64,000 nucleotides of DNA from contig NZ_VYIJ01000005.1 of the NCBI RefSeq assembly GCF_008709555.1, positions 1 to 64,000 of the forward strand, in the 5' to 3' direction. Each line of letters opens with the position of its first letter. The stretch's first letter is position 1. The position numbers and the translations under genes were made by a program. The DNA is from Thermoplasma sp. (GTDB taxonomy: Archaea > Thermoplasmatota > Thermoplasmata > Thermoplasmatales > Thermoplasmataceae). The notes under the pieces are model-generated. The model ran no database searches, was not told the origin of the DNA, and was given only the letters and a program-made list of their open reading frames with translations. Positions 9,771 to 18,867 of the stretch are shown here, one piece after another.

Positions 9771-10768
9771 GTCAGCTGGTCGATCCTCTTCATGTCATCA
9801 TCGCTGAGCCTGACGTCAAGCGCAGCGAGGTTCTCGTCCAGGTATTTCTCCCTGGTCACACCCAGCAGCGGTATCATTGGTATCTTCTCCATCTCCGATC
9901 TCTTGATGATCCATGCTATGGCAAGCTGGCTACCGGTTATGCCCTTTTCCTTTGCCAAGTCCATAAGGTCCCTGATGATCTTTTCGTTTCTCCTGCTGAA
10001 CGTTATGAGTTCAGGATAATACGAGGATCTCGATCCTGATTCTGGTGCCTCGAGGTATTTCCCGGCCAGAACGCCTTGGGCCAGTGGTATGTACGCGAGA
10101 AGGCCAAGGCCGTGCTTCTTAGCAACGTCAAGCTTGTCCTTCTCTATACCGCGCTGTATTATGTTGTAGGGTTCCTGCATGGAAACAAAGGGATGAAGCC
10201 CATATTTTTCCGAAATGTTCATGAAGTCCTCTATATCCCCTGCAGAATGATTGCTTTCTCCAGTGTACCTGACGAGATCCAGATCCACGAGATGACTGAG
10301 GGTGCGCATGGTCTCGGTGTGCGGCGTGTTCGGATCCGACCAGTGTATCTGGTACAGATCTACATAATCCATATCGAGCCTTGAGAGGCTTTCCCTTATC
10401 TGCCACATTATGTGCTTTCTGGAAAGACCCTCGCCATTCGGAAAGGTTGAGACCGGACCCCTTACCTTCGTTGCAACCACTATCGATTCCCTGTCATATC
10501 CTCTAAGCGATCTGCCAAGGATGCGTTCCGAGTTTCCGATGTGATCTATGTGATCCTCGTTCTTTTCCACGCGGCCATGATATATGTTCGCTGTATCAAA
10601 GAAGTTCACGCCCGCGTCATAGGCCTTTCTCACTATCTTGTAGAATTCAGCCTCATCAACCATTTCCACTCCATCCAGGTGAAATTTCCCAGATCCAGGT
10701 AGATGCCATGTGCCAATGGCAACCTGAGATACAATCGTTCCAGAGTTACCAAGCCTAACATATTTCAT
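9752..10768 (-). CDS. Aldo/keto reductase
   Basis: NADPH-dependent carbonyl reductase of the AKR superfamily (338 aa, one TIM barrel). The catalytic tetrad can be placed: Asp and Tyr in DTANIYHG, Lys in ATKV, and His in QIHWSD. The chain starts MKYVRLGNSG, as in the potassium-channel beta-subunit/YghZ-like branch, and has the PLAQGVLAGKY segment seen there. The physiological substrate cannot be read from the sequence. It is a single-gene unit with about 100 nt to the next gene; its stop is covered by the hairpin shared with the GH15 gene. Confidence 0.9.
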   Translation of the reverse strand: MKYVRLGNSGTIVSQVAIGTWHLPGSGKFHLDGVEMVDEAEFYKIVRKAYDAGVNFFDTANIYHGRVEKNEDHIDHIGNSERILGRSLRGYDRESIVVATKVRGPVSTFPNGEGLSRKHIMWQIRESLSRLDMDYVDLYQIHWSDPNTPHTETMRTLSHLVDLDLVRYTGESNHSAGDIEDFMNISEKYGLHPFVSMQEPYNIIQRGIEKDKLDVAKKHGLGLLAYIPLAQGVLAGKYLEAPESGSRSSYYPELITFSRRNEKIIRDLMDLAKEKGITGSQLAIAWIIKRSEMEKIPMIPLLGVTREKYLDENLAALDVRLSDDDMKRIDQLTSGLKA

Positions 10769-10871
10769 AAAAAGTCATAGCTCCATTTATGAAATACTTT
10801 ATCGAAATTGATCCATGAAAAGAAAGCAGAATGATAAAGTGACTATTAAGAAAATGCTTGAAATCGATGGA

Positions 10872-12548
10872 TTACGCCCTGGCAAACTGAGCCAGTGAGG
10901 TGATCTCGTCAGCGCCCTCCACCCCGTATCTCTTCACTTTTTCTATGTCTACGCCGGCCTTCTGTGCCTTCTTCTCTATGAAGTCCATCATCAGCCTGCC
11001 GCCGAATGATATGAGACCTCCCGTTGCCAGCTTGAGGAAAGCATTTCCATGGGCATCCCTAAACCCATCTCTGGCAGCCATCTTTGCAAGATGTCTGTAG
11101 GAGGCGTAGTATACGGCAAGGCCGTTGACGTCCAGCATGCTTGTGTTGAGCTTCTTTGATTTTATCCTGCCGAGAGGAACGTTAACCAGAGGCGTAACGG
11201 TGAACTCGAATGGGCGGCCGTCCACGTAGGAGTTGCTCAACTTGTTAATGAGCGCTATGGTATCCCATAGATCCTCTGGAGTCTCGCCCTCCTGCCCGAC
11301 CTGTATGGTGAAAGCTGATCTCCAGTAGTTTCTTGTCTCAACAAGGACTCCCTGCCAGACGATGTCCTGCCATGATCCGTCCACGCCTATTCTCAGTGGA
11401 AGCGTCTTGTTCGGCATGTGCTTCTTAGCCAGTTCCTCGCTGCCGGTTTCCAGGCCGGTCTGTATGCCTATCCAGTTCCTCGGGCCAGCCCTCAGGATCT
11501 TGGATAATTTCTCCATCATTTCCGGATAGCCGGCAGGTATCGATATCCTTCCATGCGTCGGGTTGGATGTCTTGACTCCCGGCACGCTCATTACGGTAGA
11601 GAATAATTCGCTCAACGCTTCCTCGTTTGGCTCGAAGAAATGACCATGCTTGTACCCGAATATTTCATCGGAATGCAGCCAGGCATTGTCAACGCCCCCT
11701 GCAACGTTGATCTTGATCTCGTCCACGATCATGTTCAGAGGCATGTACCTCAGCGGCCTGAGAGTTACTTCGCAAAAGTCGCAGCCGACACCACAGCCGC
11801 GCATCACCTCGACCATTCCCTTCATCGATGGATTTATGATCTCTGGTATATCCTCAAGCCTAGGATACGCTGACTGGGTTATTCCTCTTGCAAGGAATTT
11901 CTCATCCTTCTTCAGAACCTTGTGGAAATTATCATCGTAGCTCATGTAGCCGTTGAAGAACATCTGCTTGTCTATATTGTCCTCGGCTACCTGTCTGAAA
12001 AGCTCGGCAACCACGTCATCGGTCTCGCCCTGCACGTAATAATCAACCTTGTACTTGTCGATCTCGTCCCTTAATATTGTAAATTCCCAGACACCAGGAC
12101 CCCCAACGATCAGCTTAGCCTTCTTGCCCTCCCTAGCCTTGTTGACCTTCTCCATCAGGCTGTCCCATTCACGTCTGACCCAGGCATCAAGATCGCCACC
12201 AAAAAGCGCATAATAGGACATAGTCGTTGGCCCAAGACCAAGTGGATCCATGGTGGACACGCCAATGACCTCAGTCTTGTCATCCACATATTCGCCCAGA
12301 TAATCCTCGTCCACAACTACAACACTGTCCCTACCGAAGGCCCTGACAAGCGATGCCTCGATCTTTCGTATTGCGTATGGAGCATATTTGACTATTCCGT
12401 TGACATTGGGTGGTTCCGGGCCCTTGAGAAAGCGGTATATTGGGCCAGGAATGGTCTTCCCCGGTGCACATGGAAGGAAATCCAGCAATGGGAAATGTCT
12501 GTATTCATAACTAAGGGTAGTGTCAGATACGAGCACGAATCTGGTCAT
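10872..12548 (-). CDS. B12-binding-like radical SAM protein
   Basis: A 558-aa protein with an N-terminal cobalamin-binding-like Rossmann region (about residues 60-200, including VIGVSTMDPLG and LIVGGPGVWE) and a radical SAM core (about 245-470). The cluster motif is RGCGVGCDFC, that is C-x3-C-x2-C, near residue 255, the canonical spacing for the [4Fe-4S]/SAM site. Radical SAM enzymes with this architecture carry out methylations and other carbon-centred chemistry. The substrate is unknown and no neighbour reveals it. The C-terminal 90 residues are helical and lack recognisable motifs. It stands alone with its own promoter region. Confidence 0.85.
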   Translation of the reverse strand: MTRFVLVSDTTLSYEYRHFPLLDFLPCAPGKTIPGPIYRFLKGPEPPNVNGIVKYAPYAIRKIEASLVRAFGRDSVVVVDEDYLGEYVDDKTEVIGVSTMDPLGLGPTTMSYYALFGGDLDAWVRREWDSLMEKVNKAREGKKAKLIVGGPGVWEFTILRDEIDKYKVDYYVQGETDDVVAELFRQVAEDNIDKQMFFNGYMSYDDNFHKVLKKDEKFLARGITQSAYPRLEDIPEIINPSMKGMVEVMRGCGVGCDFCEVTLRPLRYMPLNMIVDEIKINVAGGVDNAWLHSDEIFGYKHGHFFEPNEEALSELFSTVMSVPGVKTSNPTHGRISIPAGYPEMMEKLSKILRAGPRNWIGIQTGLETGSEELAKKHMPNKTLPLRIGVDGSWQDIVWQGVLVETRNYWRSAFTIQVGQEGETPEDLWDTIALINKLSNSYVDGRPFEFTVTPLVNVPLGRIKSKKLNTSMLDVNGLAVYYASYRHLAKMAARDGFRDAHGNAFLKLATGGLISFGGRLMMDFIEKKAQKAGVDIEKVKRYGVEGADEITSLAQFARA

Positions 12549-12667
12549 TTTATCTTAATATGTAGACTCTCTTTATTCATAAACTTTTCCTCCAAAAACT
12601 GATAAAAATATTTCTGTCTGACATATTTCAATATATGGCTATGTAATCATTTTTAATTGAAAAATAT

Positions 12668-12677
12668 TATATTTAAT
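12668..12677 (+). promoter_or_regulatory. TATA box upstream of the CBS pseudogene
   Basis: TTATATTTAA-like stretch centred about 24 nt before the ATG at 12695. The promoter looks intact although the gene behind it is broken. Confidence 0.45.
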
Positions 12678-12694
12678 CATAACATAGCTTGTCA

Positions 12695-13220
12695 ATGAAA
12701 GTTCAAAAGATAATGAACTCAAACTTCAAGACTGTTAACTGGAACGCGACCGTCTTCGACGCGGTGTAGATAATGAATGAAAACCATCTCTACGGCCTAG
12801 TTGTGAGGGACGATAATGGGAATAGGGTTGCTCAGCGAACGCAGCATAATAAAACGCTTCATTCCAAGGAACAAGAAACCAGACGAGGTACCGGTTAAGC
12901 TGGTGATGAGAAAACCAATACCAAAGGTCAGATCCGATTACGATGTTAAGGACGTTGCGGCTTATCTCAGCGAGAACGGTCTCGAGAGATGTGCGGTCGT
13001 CGACGACTCCGGGCATGTTGTTGGGATCGTGACGCTTACCGATCTGTCCAGATACCTTTCCAGGGCTTCTATAACCGGCGTTCTTCTTTCCCACAGGACG
13101 AAGGATTACCAGCACATATGCCCGAAGTGCGGTGTCGGTATACTTGAACCCGTCTACAATGAGAAAGGTGAAATAAAGGTGTTCAGGTTTTCAAACCCGG
13201 CTTGCGACTATGAGGAGTGA
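12695..13220 (+). pseudogene. CBS-domain / zinc-ribbon protein, degraded
   Basis: Translating from the ATG at 12695 gives the start of a CBS domain (MKVQKIMNSNF...), but codon 25 is TAG (12767-12769), where a Lys codon would fit. The match continues in frame (IMNENHLYGLVVRDDNGN) to about 12825 and then jumps frame: GLLSERSIIKRF continues in the frame of the ATG at 12816. The rest holds the end of CBS 1, a second CBS domain and a C-terminal zinc ribbon. The ribbon has CPKC but only one of the later two cysteines: FSNPAC stands where I expect CSNPAC. From memory the intact orthologue is T. acidophilum TA0289, a dimeric CBS protein with a rubredoxin-like zinc domain. A nonsense codon, a frameshift and a lost zinc ligand together indicate decay; a 134-aa product from 12816 could still be made. 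Confidence 0.85.
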
Positions 13221-13344
13221 TAAACCTCAAAATATTTTTTGTGACTTCTTGACGCATGTCTCTCCCTGAGACCACAATCATCTTCACCCATTGTTTTCGA
13301 TATTACGATATTCCTTGCTAATATGGGCAATATTTAAAGCTAAA

Positions 13345-13354
13345 AAATTATATT
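13345..13354 (+). promoter_or_regulatory. TATA box of the SCP2-hydroxyacyl-CoA dehydrogenase operon
   Basis: AAATTATATT centred 26 nt upstream of the ATG at 13376, consistent with a leaderless transcript. Confidence 0.55.
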
Positions 13355-13375
13355 GCTTCAGAGTCTATACATATT

Positions 13376-13702
13376 ATGAGTTCAAAGGATCTCATAAACC
13401 AGATGGTAGGAAAGGTTCCGGAAAAAGACATGGCTGACATTGCAAAGACCAGCAAGACCGTGAACATAGAGCTGAGCGATTCCAGTCCGTTCCGGATCGT
13501 CATAGGCAACGGGAAGATAGACATAGCAGATGGAAAGGCTGATAAGGCTGATGCGACGGTCAAATGCACCGATCAGGTTCTCAGCGATATAATAACCGGA
13601 AAACTGAACGCATTTTCCGCATTCATGAGTGGCAAGGTCACTGTTTCTGGCGATCTCTTCTTTGTGCAGAAGATGATAACTGTTCTCGGAAAGGGGAAGT
13701 GA
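13376..13702 (+). CDS. SCP2 sterol-carrier-like lipid-binding protein
   Basis: Small single-domain protein of 108 aa whose pattern (FRIVIGNGKIDIADGKADKADATVKC then GKLNAFSAFMSGKVTVSGDL, cited here as segments) matches the SCP2 fold, a hydrophobic cavity that carries acyl-CoAs or other lipids. It lies 4 nt before the hydroxyacyl-CoA dehydrogenase/hydratase gene, so it probably delivers or holds acyl-CoA intermediates for beta-oxidation. No catalytic residues are expected in this family. Confidence 0.85.
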   Translation: MSSKDLINQMVGKVPEKDMADIAKTSKTVNIELSDSSPFRIVIGNGKIDIADGKADKADATVKCTDQVLSDIITGKLNAFSAFMSGKVTVSGDLFFVQKMITVLGKGK

Positions 13703-13706
13703 GACC

Positions 13707-15680
13707 ATGGAGATCAACAAGGTAACCGTTATCGGTTCTGGAATAATGGGTCATGGCATAGCTGAGGTCATAGCTCTCGCAGGCCTGGACGTCAACATTG
13801 AGGACGTTTCCAACGAGATACTTGAGAAGGCTAGGAATTCCATAAGCGCCAGCCTGGACAGGCTTGTGAACTCAGGAAAGCTGAAGAACAAGGATGAGGT
13901 TCTTTCAAGAATACACTACTTCACGGACATACCGGCATCGGTTAAGGACGCAGATCTGGTCATAGAGGCCGTTCCTGAAGTACTGGAGATAAAGAGGAGC
14001 GTTTTCGATCAGCTCGATAAGAGCACAAAGGACACGGCGATACTTGCGACAAACACATCGAACATAAGGCTTACGGAGATCGCTGAAGGCATAACGAAGA
14101 AGGGCAAGGTTGTGGGCATGCACTTCTTCAACCCACCGGTCGTATTGAAGTTAGTTGAGGTCATAAGGAGCCAGTACACCGAGGACGAAGTATTTGAAAC
14201 CGTTTACGAGTTTTCGAAGAGGATAGGGAAAACGCCGATAAAGGTCTACAAGGACACACCGGGTTTCGTTGTCAACAGGATAAACGCTCCGGAATCGCTT
14301 TACTTCTGCCTAGTCATAGACAAAGGTCTGGCCAAGCCGGAGGAGGTGGACAGGTTTGCGCGTTCGCAGGGTCTCCCAATGGGGCCATACGAACTCATGG
14401 ACTACGTGGGCATCGATACGGTTTACCATTCCTTGCAGTACTATGCAAAGGAGCTATCGCCCGACTACTCCAAGTGTCAGGTCTACACTAAGCTCTTCAA
14501 CGATAAGAAGCTGGGGCTTAAGACAGGGGAAGGCTTCTACAAATGGGTGAATGGGAAGGCGCAGATCCCGGAGGCAAAGCCGACAAAAGCAGTAGAGCTC
14601 ATGGATATCTTTGCGCTGGAGATAAACGAGGCTGTCAAGATAATCGAGGAAGGAGTTGCATCGCCTGACGATATCGAAACGGGTGTGAAGCTCGGAATGA
14701 ACAGACCGTTCGGTCCGATAACCGTGGCGAAGGGGCTTACGAATGCCGAGGTAAAAAGCAAGCTTGAGGCGCTCTACCAGAAGTTTGGCGTGGAAGTTTT
14801 CAGGCCAGCAAAGTCCATAGCAGAGGGGAAACTGAAAACGGTCATATCCATGCAGATCGCTCCATCAAAACCAGAGGAGAAGAAGGTGGAGGCAGCTTAC
14901 GTGTCATCCAGCGACCCGGTAATAATGGAGACGAAGGGGAAGATCGCAGTTCTCCGCATAAACAACACGAAGAACAACCTGATCAACGCTGCAGTCATGG
15001 ATGGATTGGAAAAGGCGCTGACCGATCTATGGAACAACCGGGAGATATCTGTGGTCATAATCACCGGAAACGGGCCCGTGTTCTCGGCAGGCGCACAGCT
15101 GGACTCATTCTTCAGCAGCACATTTGACTTCATGGAGTTCGCACGGCGTGGTGAACGTGTTTATAAACTCCTCAGCGAGATACCAAAGGTGACCATAGCA
15201 GAGATGAAGGGCTACACGCTTGGCGGTGGGTTCGAGATGGCCCTGGCCTGCGACATAAGGGTGGCTACGGATGATGTCCAGATAGGATTCCCAGAGGTCA
15301 CTCTCGGTCTCGTTCCAGGCTGGGGTGGTACGCAGAGGTTGTCGCGCGCTGTTGGTCAGTCCAGGGCCGCCTACTATATACTGACAGGCGAAAGGTTCAC
15401 CGGCAGGGATGCGTACGAGATGGGCATAGTTTCGAAGATATTCAGCAAGGATACGATAGACTCTGAAACACTGAATCTTGCGCAGACCATAGCCGAGAGG
15501 GTTGCCCCAATATCAGCGGCACTTGCGAAGAGGCTCGTCCTCAGGAGCACTAACACCTCGCTGGACGATGGGCTGGAGATGGAGGCCATATCAATGGGGC
15601 TTCTATACGGAACGGAGGATCTCAAGGAAGGAATATCGGCCTTCCTTGGAAAGAGAAAGCCAAACTATCAGGGAAAATGA
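13707..15680 (+). CDS. 3-hydroxyacyl-CoA dehydrogenase / enoyl-CoA hydratase fusion
   Basis: A 657-aa bifunctional beta-oxidation enzyme. Residues 1-180 are the NAD-binding domain (GSGIMGHGIAEVIALAG), with EAVPE and the catalytic-His segment HFFNPP. Residues 185-380 are the dehydrogenase C-terminal domain. Residues 405-657 are a crotonase: oxyanion-hole motifs GPVFSAGAQL and GGGFEMALACDIRVA, and both catalytic glutamates present (GGGFE and FPEVTLG). The domain order is dehydrogenase first, the reverse of bacterial FadB but common in archaea. Together they hydrate enoyl-CoA and oxidise the resulting 3-hydroxyacyl-CoA. The thiolase and dehydrogenases for the flanking steps are encoded nearby on the opposite strand. 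Confidence 0.95.
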   Translation: MEINKVTVIGSGIMGHGIAEVIALAGLDVNIEDVSNEILEKARNSISASLDRLVNSGKLKNKDEVLSRIHYFTDIPASVKDADLVIEAVPEVLEIKRSVFDQLDKSTKDTAILATNTSNIRLTEIAEGITKKGKVVGMHFFNPPVVLKLVEVIRSQYTEDEVFETVYEFSKRIGKTPIKVYKDTPGFVVNRINAPESLYFCLVIDKGLAKPEEVDRFARSQGLPMGPYELMDYVGIDTVYHSLQYYAKELSPDYSKCQVYTKLFNDKKLGLKTGEGFYKWVNGKAQIPEAKPTKAVELMDIFALEINEAVKIIEEGVASPDDIETGVKLGMNRPFGPITVAKGLTNAEVKSKLEALYQKFGVEVFRPAKSIAEGKLKTVISMQIAPSKPEEKKVEAAYVSSSDPVIMETKGKIAVLRINNTKNNLINAAVMDGLEKALTDLWNNREISVVIITGNGPVFSAGAQLDSFFSSTFDFMEFARRGERVYKLLSEIPKVTIAEMKGYTLGGGFEMALACDIRVATDDVQIGFPEVTLGLVPGWGGTQRLSRAVGQSRAAYYILTGERFTGRDAYEMGIVSKIFSKDTIDSETLNLAQTIAERVAPISAALAKRLVLRSTNTSLDDGLEMEAISMGLLYGTEDLKEGISAFLGKRKPNYQGK

Positions 15681-15700
15681 TCATTTCTTGATCATTTCCC
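15671..15700. terminator. Hairpin spanning both convergent stop codons
   Basis: GGGAAAATGATCA (15671-15683) pairs with TGATCATTTCCC (15689-15700): 12 bp with one bulged A and a 5-nt loop. The two genes meet with no spacer at 15680/15681, so this one repeat encodes the last codons and stops of both. A T run lies a few bases further in the plus direction. Confidence 0.6.
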
Positions 15701-17273
15701 TTAAAACCTTTTTATCTACCTTTCCAGTGCTTGTTTTTGCGAATTCCTTCACGTTTATGAAATCGTCTGGTATCCAGAACTTTGCGATCCTCCCGGCATT
15801 GACCATGTCCATCAGATGCCTGCGGATGTCATCTGGTTTTGCGGTTCCGGTGTAGAATGCCACGGGCCTCTCGCCCCACTTTTCATCCGGCTTTCCGACA
15901 ACGGCGTTTTCTATGACGCCAGGACATGAACTTATGGCATCCTCGAGCACAAGCGATGGAATGAACTCCCCACCGGATTTCACAGCGTCCTTCTCCCTGT
16001 CCACTATGCGTATGTAGCCGTACTCGTCCATGACGGCGAGATCTCCGGTGTGCATCCAGCCACCACGCCATAGGGCCTCAGTGCCTTCATTGTTCTTGAC
16101 GTATACGCTTGTGAGCCATGGTGCCCTGACAACTATCTCTCCTATTGTCTTCTCGTCCTTCGGCACATCGTTCATCTTGTCATCAACCACACGGAGCTGC
16201 ACCAGAGGTATGGGAACGCCTGTCTTGAGCCTGAACTTCTTCTTCTCCGTGTCAGGCATCTCCTTTACCCTTTCGTTGTAGGTTGCAAGCGTGAGGATGG
16301 GAGCAGTTTCTGAGAGTCCATAACCGGATATGGCGGTTATACCTAGCTTTTCAGCGGCATTAGCGAGTCCCTCTGGAAGTGCACCACCTCCCACAATGGC
16401 TCTGATGCCGCGCCCGGCAATTTTCTTCACGTTGGGGTTCGTCACTATAAGGTAGAGTATCGAAGGAACCATTGCTATTACGCTTACGTTGTACCTGTCG
16501 ATGAGATCGATTATGTGGTCGAAATCGTATCTTCCAGGGAGAACGTAACGCCGGCCTGCCATTATGGACATGTACGGCACGCCCCAGGCGTGCACGTGGA
16601 ACATCGGAACCAGAGGCATTATGGTGTCCCTTGACGTCAGGTTTATTGGATCGTCACCAAGAGCAAGACCTGAGGAGATAGAATGAAGGACGATCTGCCT
16701 GTGCGTGAACTGCACACCTTTCGGTAGGCCCGTCGTCCCGGACGTGTAGAAGGTGGTCGCAAGATCGTTTTCAGATATCTGCGGAAGTTCGATATCCGAA
16801 TATGATCCCTTCATGAGATCCTCGTAAATATACTTGGGCGAGATCGAATCAGGAATCTGCCCTGTCTCTGAGTAAACGATCCATCCCTTTATGAAATAGA
16901 AAGCCTCCCTGTTCTTCGAGAGTATCGGAACGAATTCATCACGAACTATCACGTACTTGTCCTCAGCATGATCCATCGTGTAATATATCAGATCCTGGGG
17001 ATAACGGACATTAACGGTGTGCAGGACAGCACCAATCATAGGAACGGCAAAGTAAGCTTCCAGATACACATAGGTATCCCAGTCTATGACTGCAACCCTG
17101 TCGCCCTTCTTCACGCCGATCGAGATAAGCGCCTTTGCCAGAGTGTAAACGCGCTTTCCGAACTCCTCAAACGTGAATTCTCTCCTGCCAGTGTAATTTA
17201 TCACCTGTGCAGGATTGGATGATATACCACTCTGTAACAGCTTATCTATGGTAAGTTCGTATTTATACTCCAT
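15681..17273 (-). CDS. Acyl-CoA synthetase (AMP-forming)
   Basis: Adenylate-forming ligase that activates a carboxylic acid to its CoA thioester with ATP. P-loop-like motif YTSGTTGLPKGV (about residue 175), then YGLSETAP, the hinge/ATP motif with GWMHTGDLA and EYGYIRIVDREKD, and the C-terminal catalytic Lys in KTSTGKVDKKVLR. About 530 aa. I chose the ATG at 17273 rather than 17288 because an AT-rich TATA element at 17295-17304 lies about 26 nt before it. It resembles medium/long-chain fatty acid ligases; chain-length preference cannot be read. It probably feeds the beta-oxidation enzymes around it. Confidence 0.93.
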   Translation of the reverse strand: MEYKYELTIDKLLQSGISSNPAQVINYTGRREFTFEEFGKRVYTLAKALISIGVKKGDRVAVIDWDTYVYLEAYFAVPMIGAVLHTVNVRYPQDLIYYTMDHAEDKYVIVRDEFVPILSKNREAFYFIKGWIVYSETGQIPDSISPKYIYEDLMKGSYSDIELPQISENDLATTFYTSGTTGLPKGVQFTHRQIVLHSISSGLALGDDPINLTSRDTIMPLVPMFHVHAWGVPYMSIMAGRRYVLPGRYDFDHIIDLIDRYNVSVIAMVPSILYLIVTNPNVKKIAGRGIRAIVGGGALPEGLANAAEKLGITAISGYGLSETAPILTLATYNERVKEMPDTEKKKFRLKTGVPIPLVQLRVVDDKMNDVPKDEKTIGEIVVRAPWLTSVYVKNNEGTEALWRGGWMHTGDLAVMDEYGYIRIVDREKDAVKSGGEFIPSLVLEDAISSCPGVIENAVVGKPDEKWGERPVAFYTGTAKPDDIRRHLMDMVNAGRIAKFWIPDDFINVKEFAKTSTGKVDKKVLREMIKK

Positions 17274-17402
17274 GTCTTTATATTGCATATCTGGATAATA
17301 TATTTTCTGTATCTATATGTAGGAATAATCGCATGTTTAAAATATTTAAAAATTAAATATATTATTTTCCTGAGATCTTTTTGGAAAAACGATGATAATA
17401 AG

Positions 17403-17411
17403 TTTTTATTT
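17403..17411 (+). promoter_or_regulatory. TATA box of the thioesterase gene
   Basis: TTTTTATTT centred 25 nt before the ATG at 17432. This spacing decides the start against the upstream TTG at 17411, which lies inside the promoter. Confidence 0.55.
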
Positions 17412-17431
17412 TGTCCCGGCATTCTGAAACG

Positions 17432-17830
17432 ATGTTTGATGGAGAAGATCTGAAGAAGATATTTGCAATGGACGGTTTTCTCAGGAATATAGAGTTTGAT
17501 GTGTCATATATTTCGGAGGGATCAATAGAAATAAAGGTCCCGCTGAGGGAGAACCTGATACGTATCGGCGATATAATGAATGGTGGTGCCATAATGGCAA
17601 TTTCAGACGCCATAGGTGGATTGACCGTGCTCACATACGGGACGGTCATAAATCAGGTCACGGTTAACTTTAGCACGGAATTCATAAGGCAGATAGGTAA
17701 GGGGCCGGTGGTATTCAGAAGCAGGATGGTCAGGATCGGCAAGAACATAGCCTATGTTGATGTGGAGGCGCTGGATGGCGATGGCCAGCTGTGTTCAAAA
17801 TCAATGGGTACCTATTATATATACAGATAA
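17432..17830 (+). CDS. Hotdog-fold thioesterase, PaaI-like
   Basis: Hotdog-fold protein of 132 aa. The diagnostic segment is GDIMNGGAIMAISDAIGGL (about residues 47-65), in which Asn-Gly-Gly replaces the His-Gly-Gly of many PaaI enzymes and the Asp of ISDA is kept. The family hydrolyses acyl-CoA thioesters, often to rescue trapped CoA. Its place between the acyl-CoA ligase and the acyl-CoA dehydrogenases supports a role in acyl-CoA turnover. It is transcribed alone, against both neighbours. Confidence 0.85.
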   Translation: MFDGEDLKKIFAMDGFLRNIEFDVSYISEGSIEIKVPLRENLIRIGDIMNGGAIMAISDAIGGLTVLTYGTVINQVTVNFSTEFIRQIGKGPVVFRSRMVRIGKNIAYVDVEALDGDGQLCSKSMGTYYIYR

Positions 17831-17845
17831 AAAAATAAAAGGTCA

Positions 17846-17866
17846 CGGTATCCTCAGATTATACCG
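17846..17866. terminator. Inverted repeat across the acyl-CoA dehydrogenase stop
   Basis: CGGTAT (17846-17851) and ATACCG (17861-17866) form a 6-bp stem. It covers the stop codon of the minus-strand dehydrogenase and lies 16 nt after the stop of the convergent thioesterase gene. An A-rich run at 17830-17840 reads as a T run on the minus strand. Confidence 0.45.
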
Positions 17867-18867
17867 CCCTTCTCTCCCATGACCGTCTGCGAAATTACAC
17901 CGTTTTCCCAGGAATCATCGCCGAAATATACGGCGAGTGCCATGGCATCCCTGTAGTATTTCTCTATTCCGAAGTCGTGTATGTAGCCGTATCCGCCATG
18001 TATCTGCAACGAACTTCTGCTAGCCGTTAGCGCAATATCCTTTGCCTTAACCTTGCATAAGGCCCTTGCATACTCACCCTGATTTCCATATAGATAGAAG
18101 CGTATGAGATCTATCTGCGTCCTAGCGTTCACGATTTCGTCGAAGATCGGCGTATAATCCTTCAGCGGATGATCGAATGCGGTTCTGACTTTGGAATAAT
18201 CGATCGCCTTCTGCATAGTGCCATCAGCGAGGCCGAGGAATATGGAAGCGATCTCGCCATCTGATTTCTTCAATTCCATCCTCAGCTTTTCCTCAGATCC
18301 GACCTTCTCATAGGAGGAGGAATCAAAATCGATATCGGACAGATCCATTCCTCGAAGCCCAAGGTGGTTCCTGCTTTCAGCATGCATTCCTGAATTCACG
18401 GCATATATATTTGTTCCGTCGCTGACGATGATTGACGAAGCGGTTCCGTTGATCACACCGGTGCGCCTGCCGGTCAGCTTTCCTCCCGTGACCGTGAGCG
18501 GGTTAGTTTTGCTCCTGAGGTAATATGGAGATATGTCCACGGTGGCATCGACGCTTCCAGACATTATTCTCTCCTTCTGATCGGTATCAGGGTACAGCTT
18601 CAGGTACAGGTTTGTGAGAAATATCCAAGTTGAAACGGATGGCGACGCTTTGGCCGTTTCCTCTAGTATTATCATGTATCCGTTCTCATCGAGGCCCGCA
18701 CCGCCTTTTTCTGCCGGGAGAGTTGCACCGATGAATCCCTGCCCGGCAATCTTCTCCTTCAACTGCCTCTGTATCCCGTTCAGCTCTATGTCCTTTGATA
18801 CTGGCTCTATCTCCTTTGTCGCGAACTCCCTCACCGTATTTCTAAGGATCTCGTATTCTTCCATCAT
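17854..18867 (-). CDS. Acyl-CoA dehydrogenase-like protein, short and lacking the catalytic Glu
   Basis: At 337 aa it is shorter than usual (about 380-400). It keeps the C-terminal flavin-contact motif LQIHGGYGYIHDFGIEKYYRDA, of which I cite IHGGYGY as key (about residue 290). Where active enzymes carry the catalytic Glu of W/Y-E-G-T, this protein reads VYFGDDSWE, so the Glu is replaced by Phe. The middle beta-domain also lacks the TEP..GSD flavin motif. Its start overlaps the last codon of the next dehydrogenase by 4 nt, so the two are translationally coupled. I infer a non-catalytic partner subunit rather than an independent enzyme. It is not obviously a pseudogene, since the frame is intact and the rest is conserved. 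Confidence 0.85.
   Translation of the reverse strand: MMEEYEILRNTVREFATKEIEPVSKDIELNGIQRQLKEKIAGQGFIGATLPAEKGGAGLDENGYMIILEETAKASPSVSTWIFLTNLYLKLYPDTDQKERIMSGSVDATVDISPYYLRSKTNPLTVTGGKLTGRRTGVINGTASSIIVSDGTNIYAVNSGMHAESRNHLGLRGMDLSDIDFDSSSYEKVGSEEKLRMELKKSDGEIASIFLGLADGTMQKAIDYSKVRTAFDHPLKDYTPIFDEIVNARTQIDLIRFYLYGNQGEYARALCKVKAKDIALTASRSSLQIHGGYGYIHDFGIEKYYRDAMALAVYFGDDSWENGVISQTVMGEKGGII

Noticed and set aside
12767-12769. TAG read as pyrrolysine in the CBS gene
   Set aside because: The same gene also has a frameshift and a lost zinc ligand, and Thermoplasma is not known to encode pyrrolysine.
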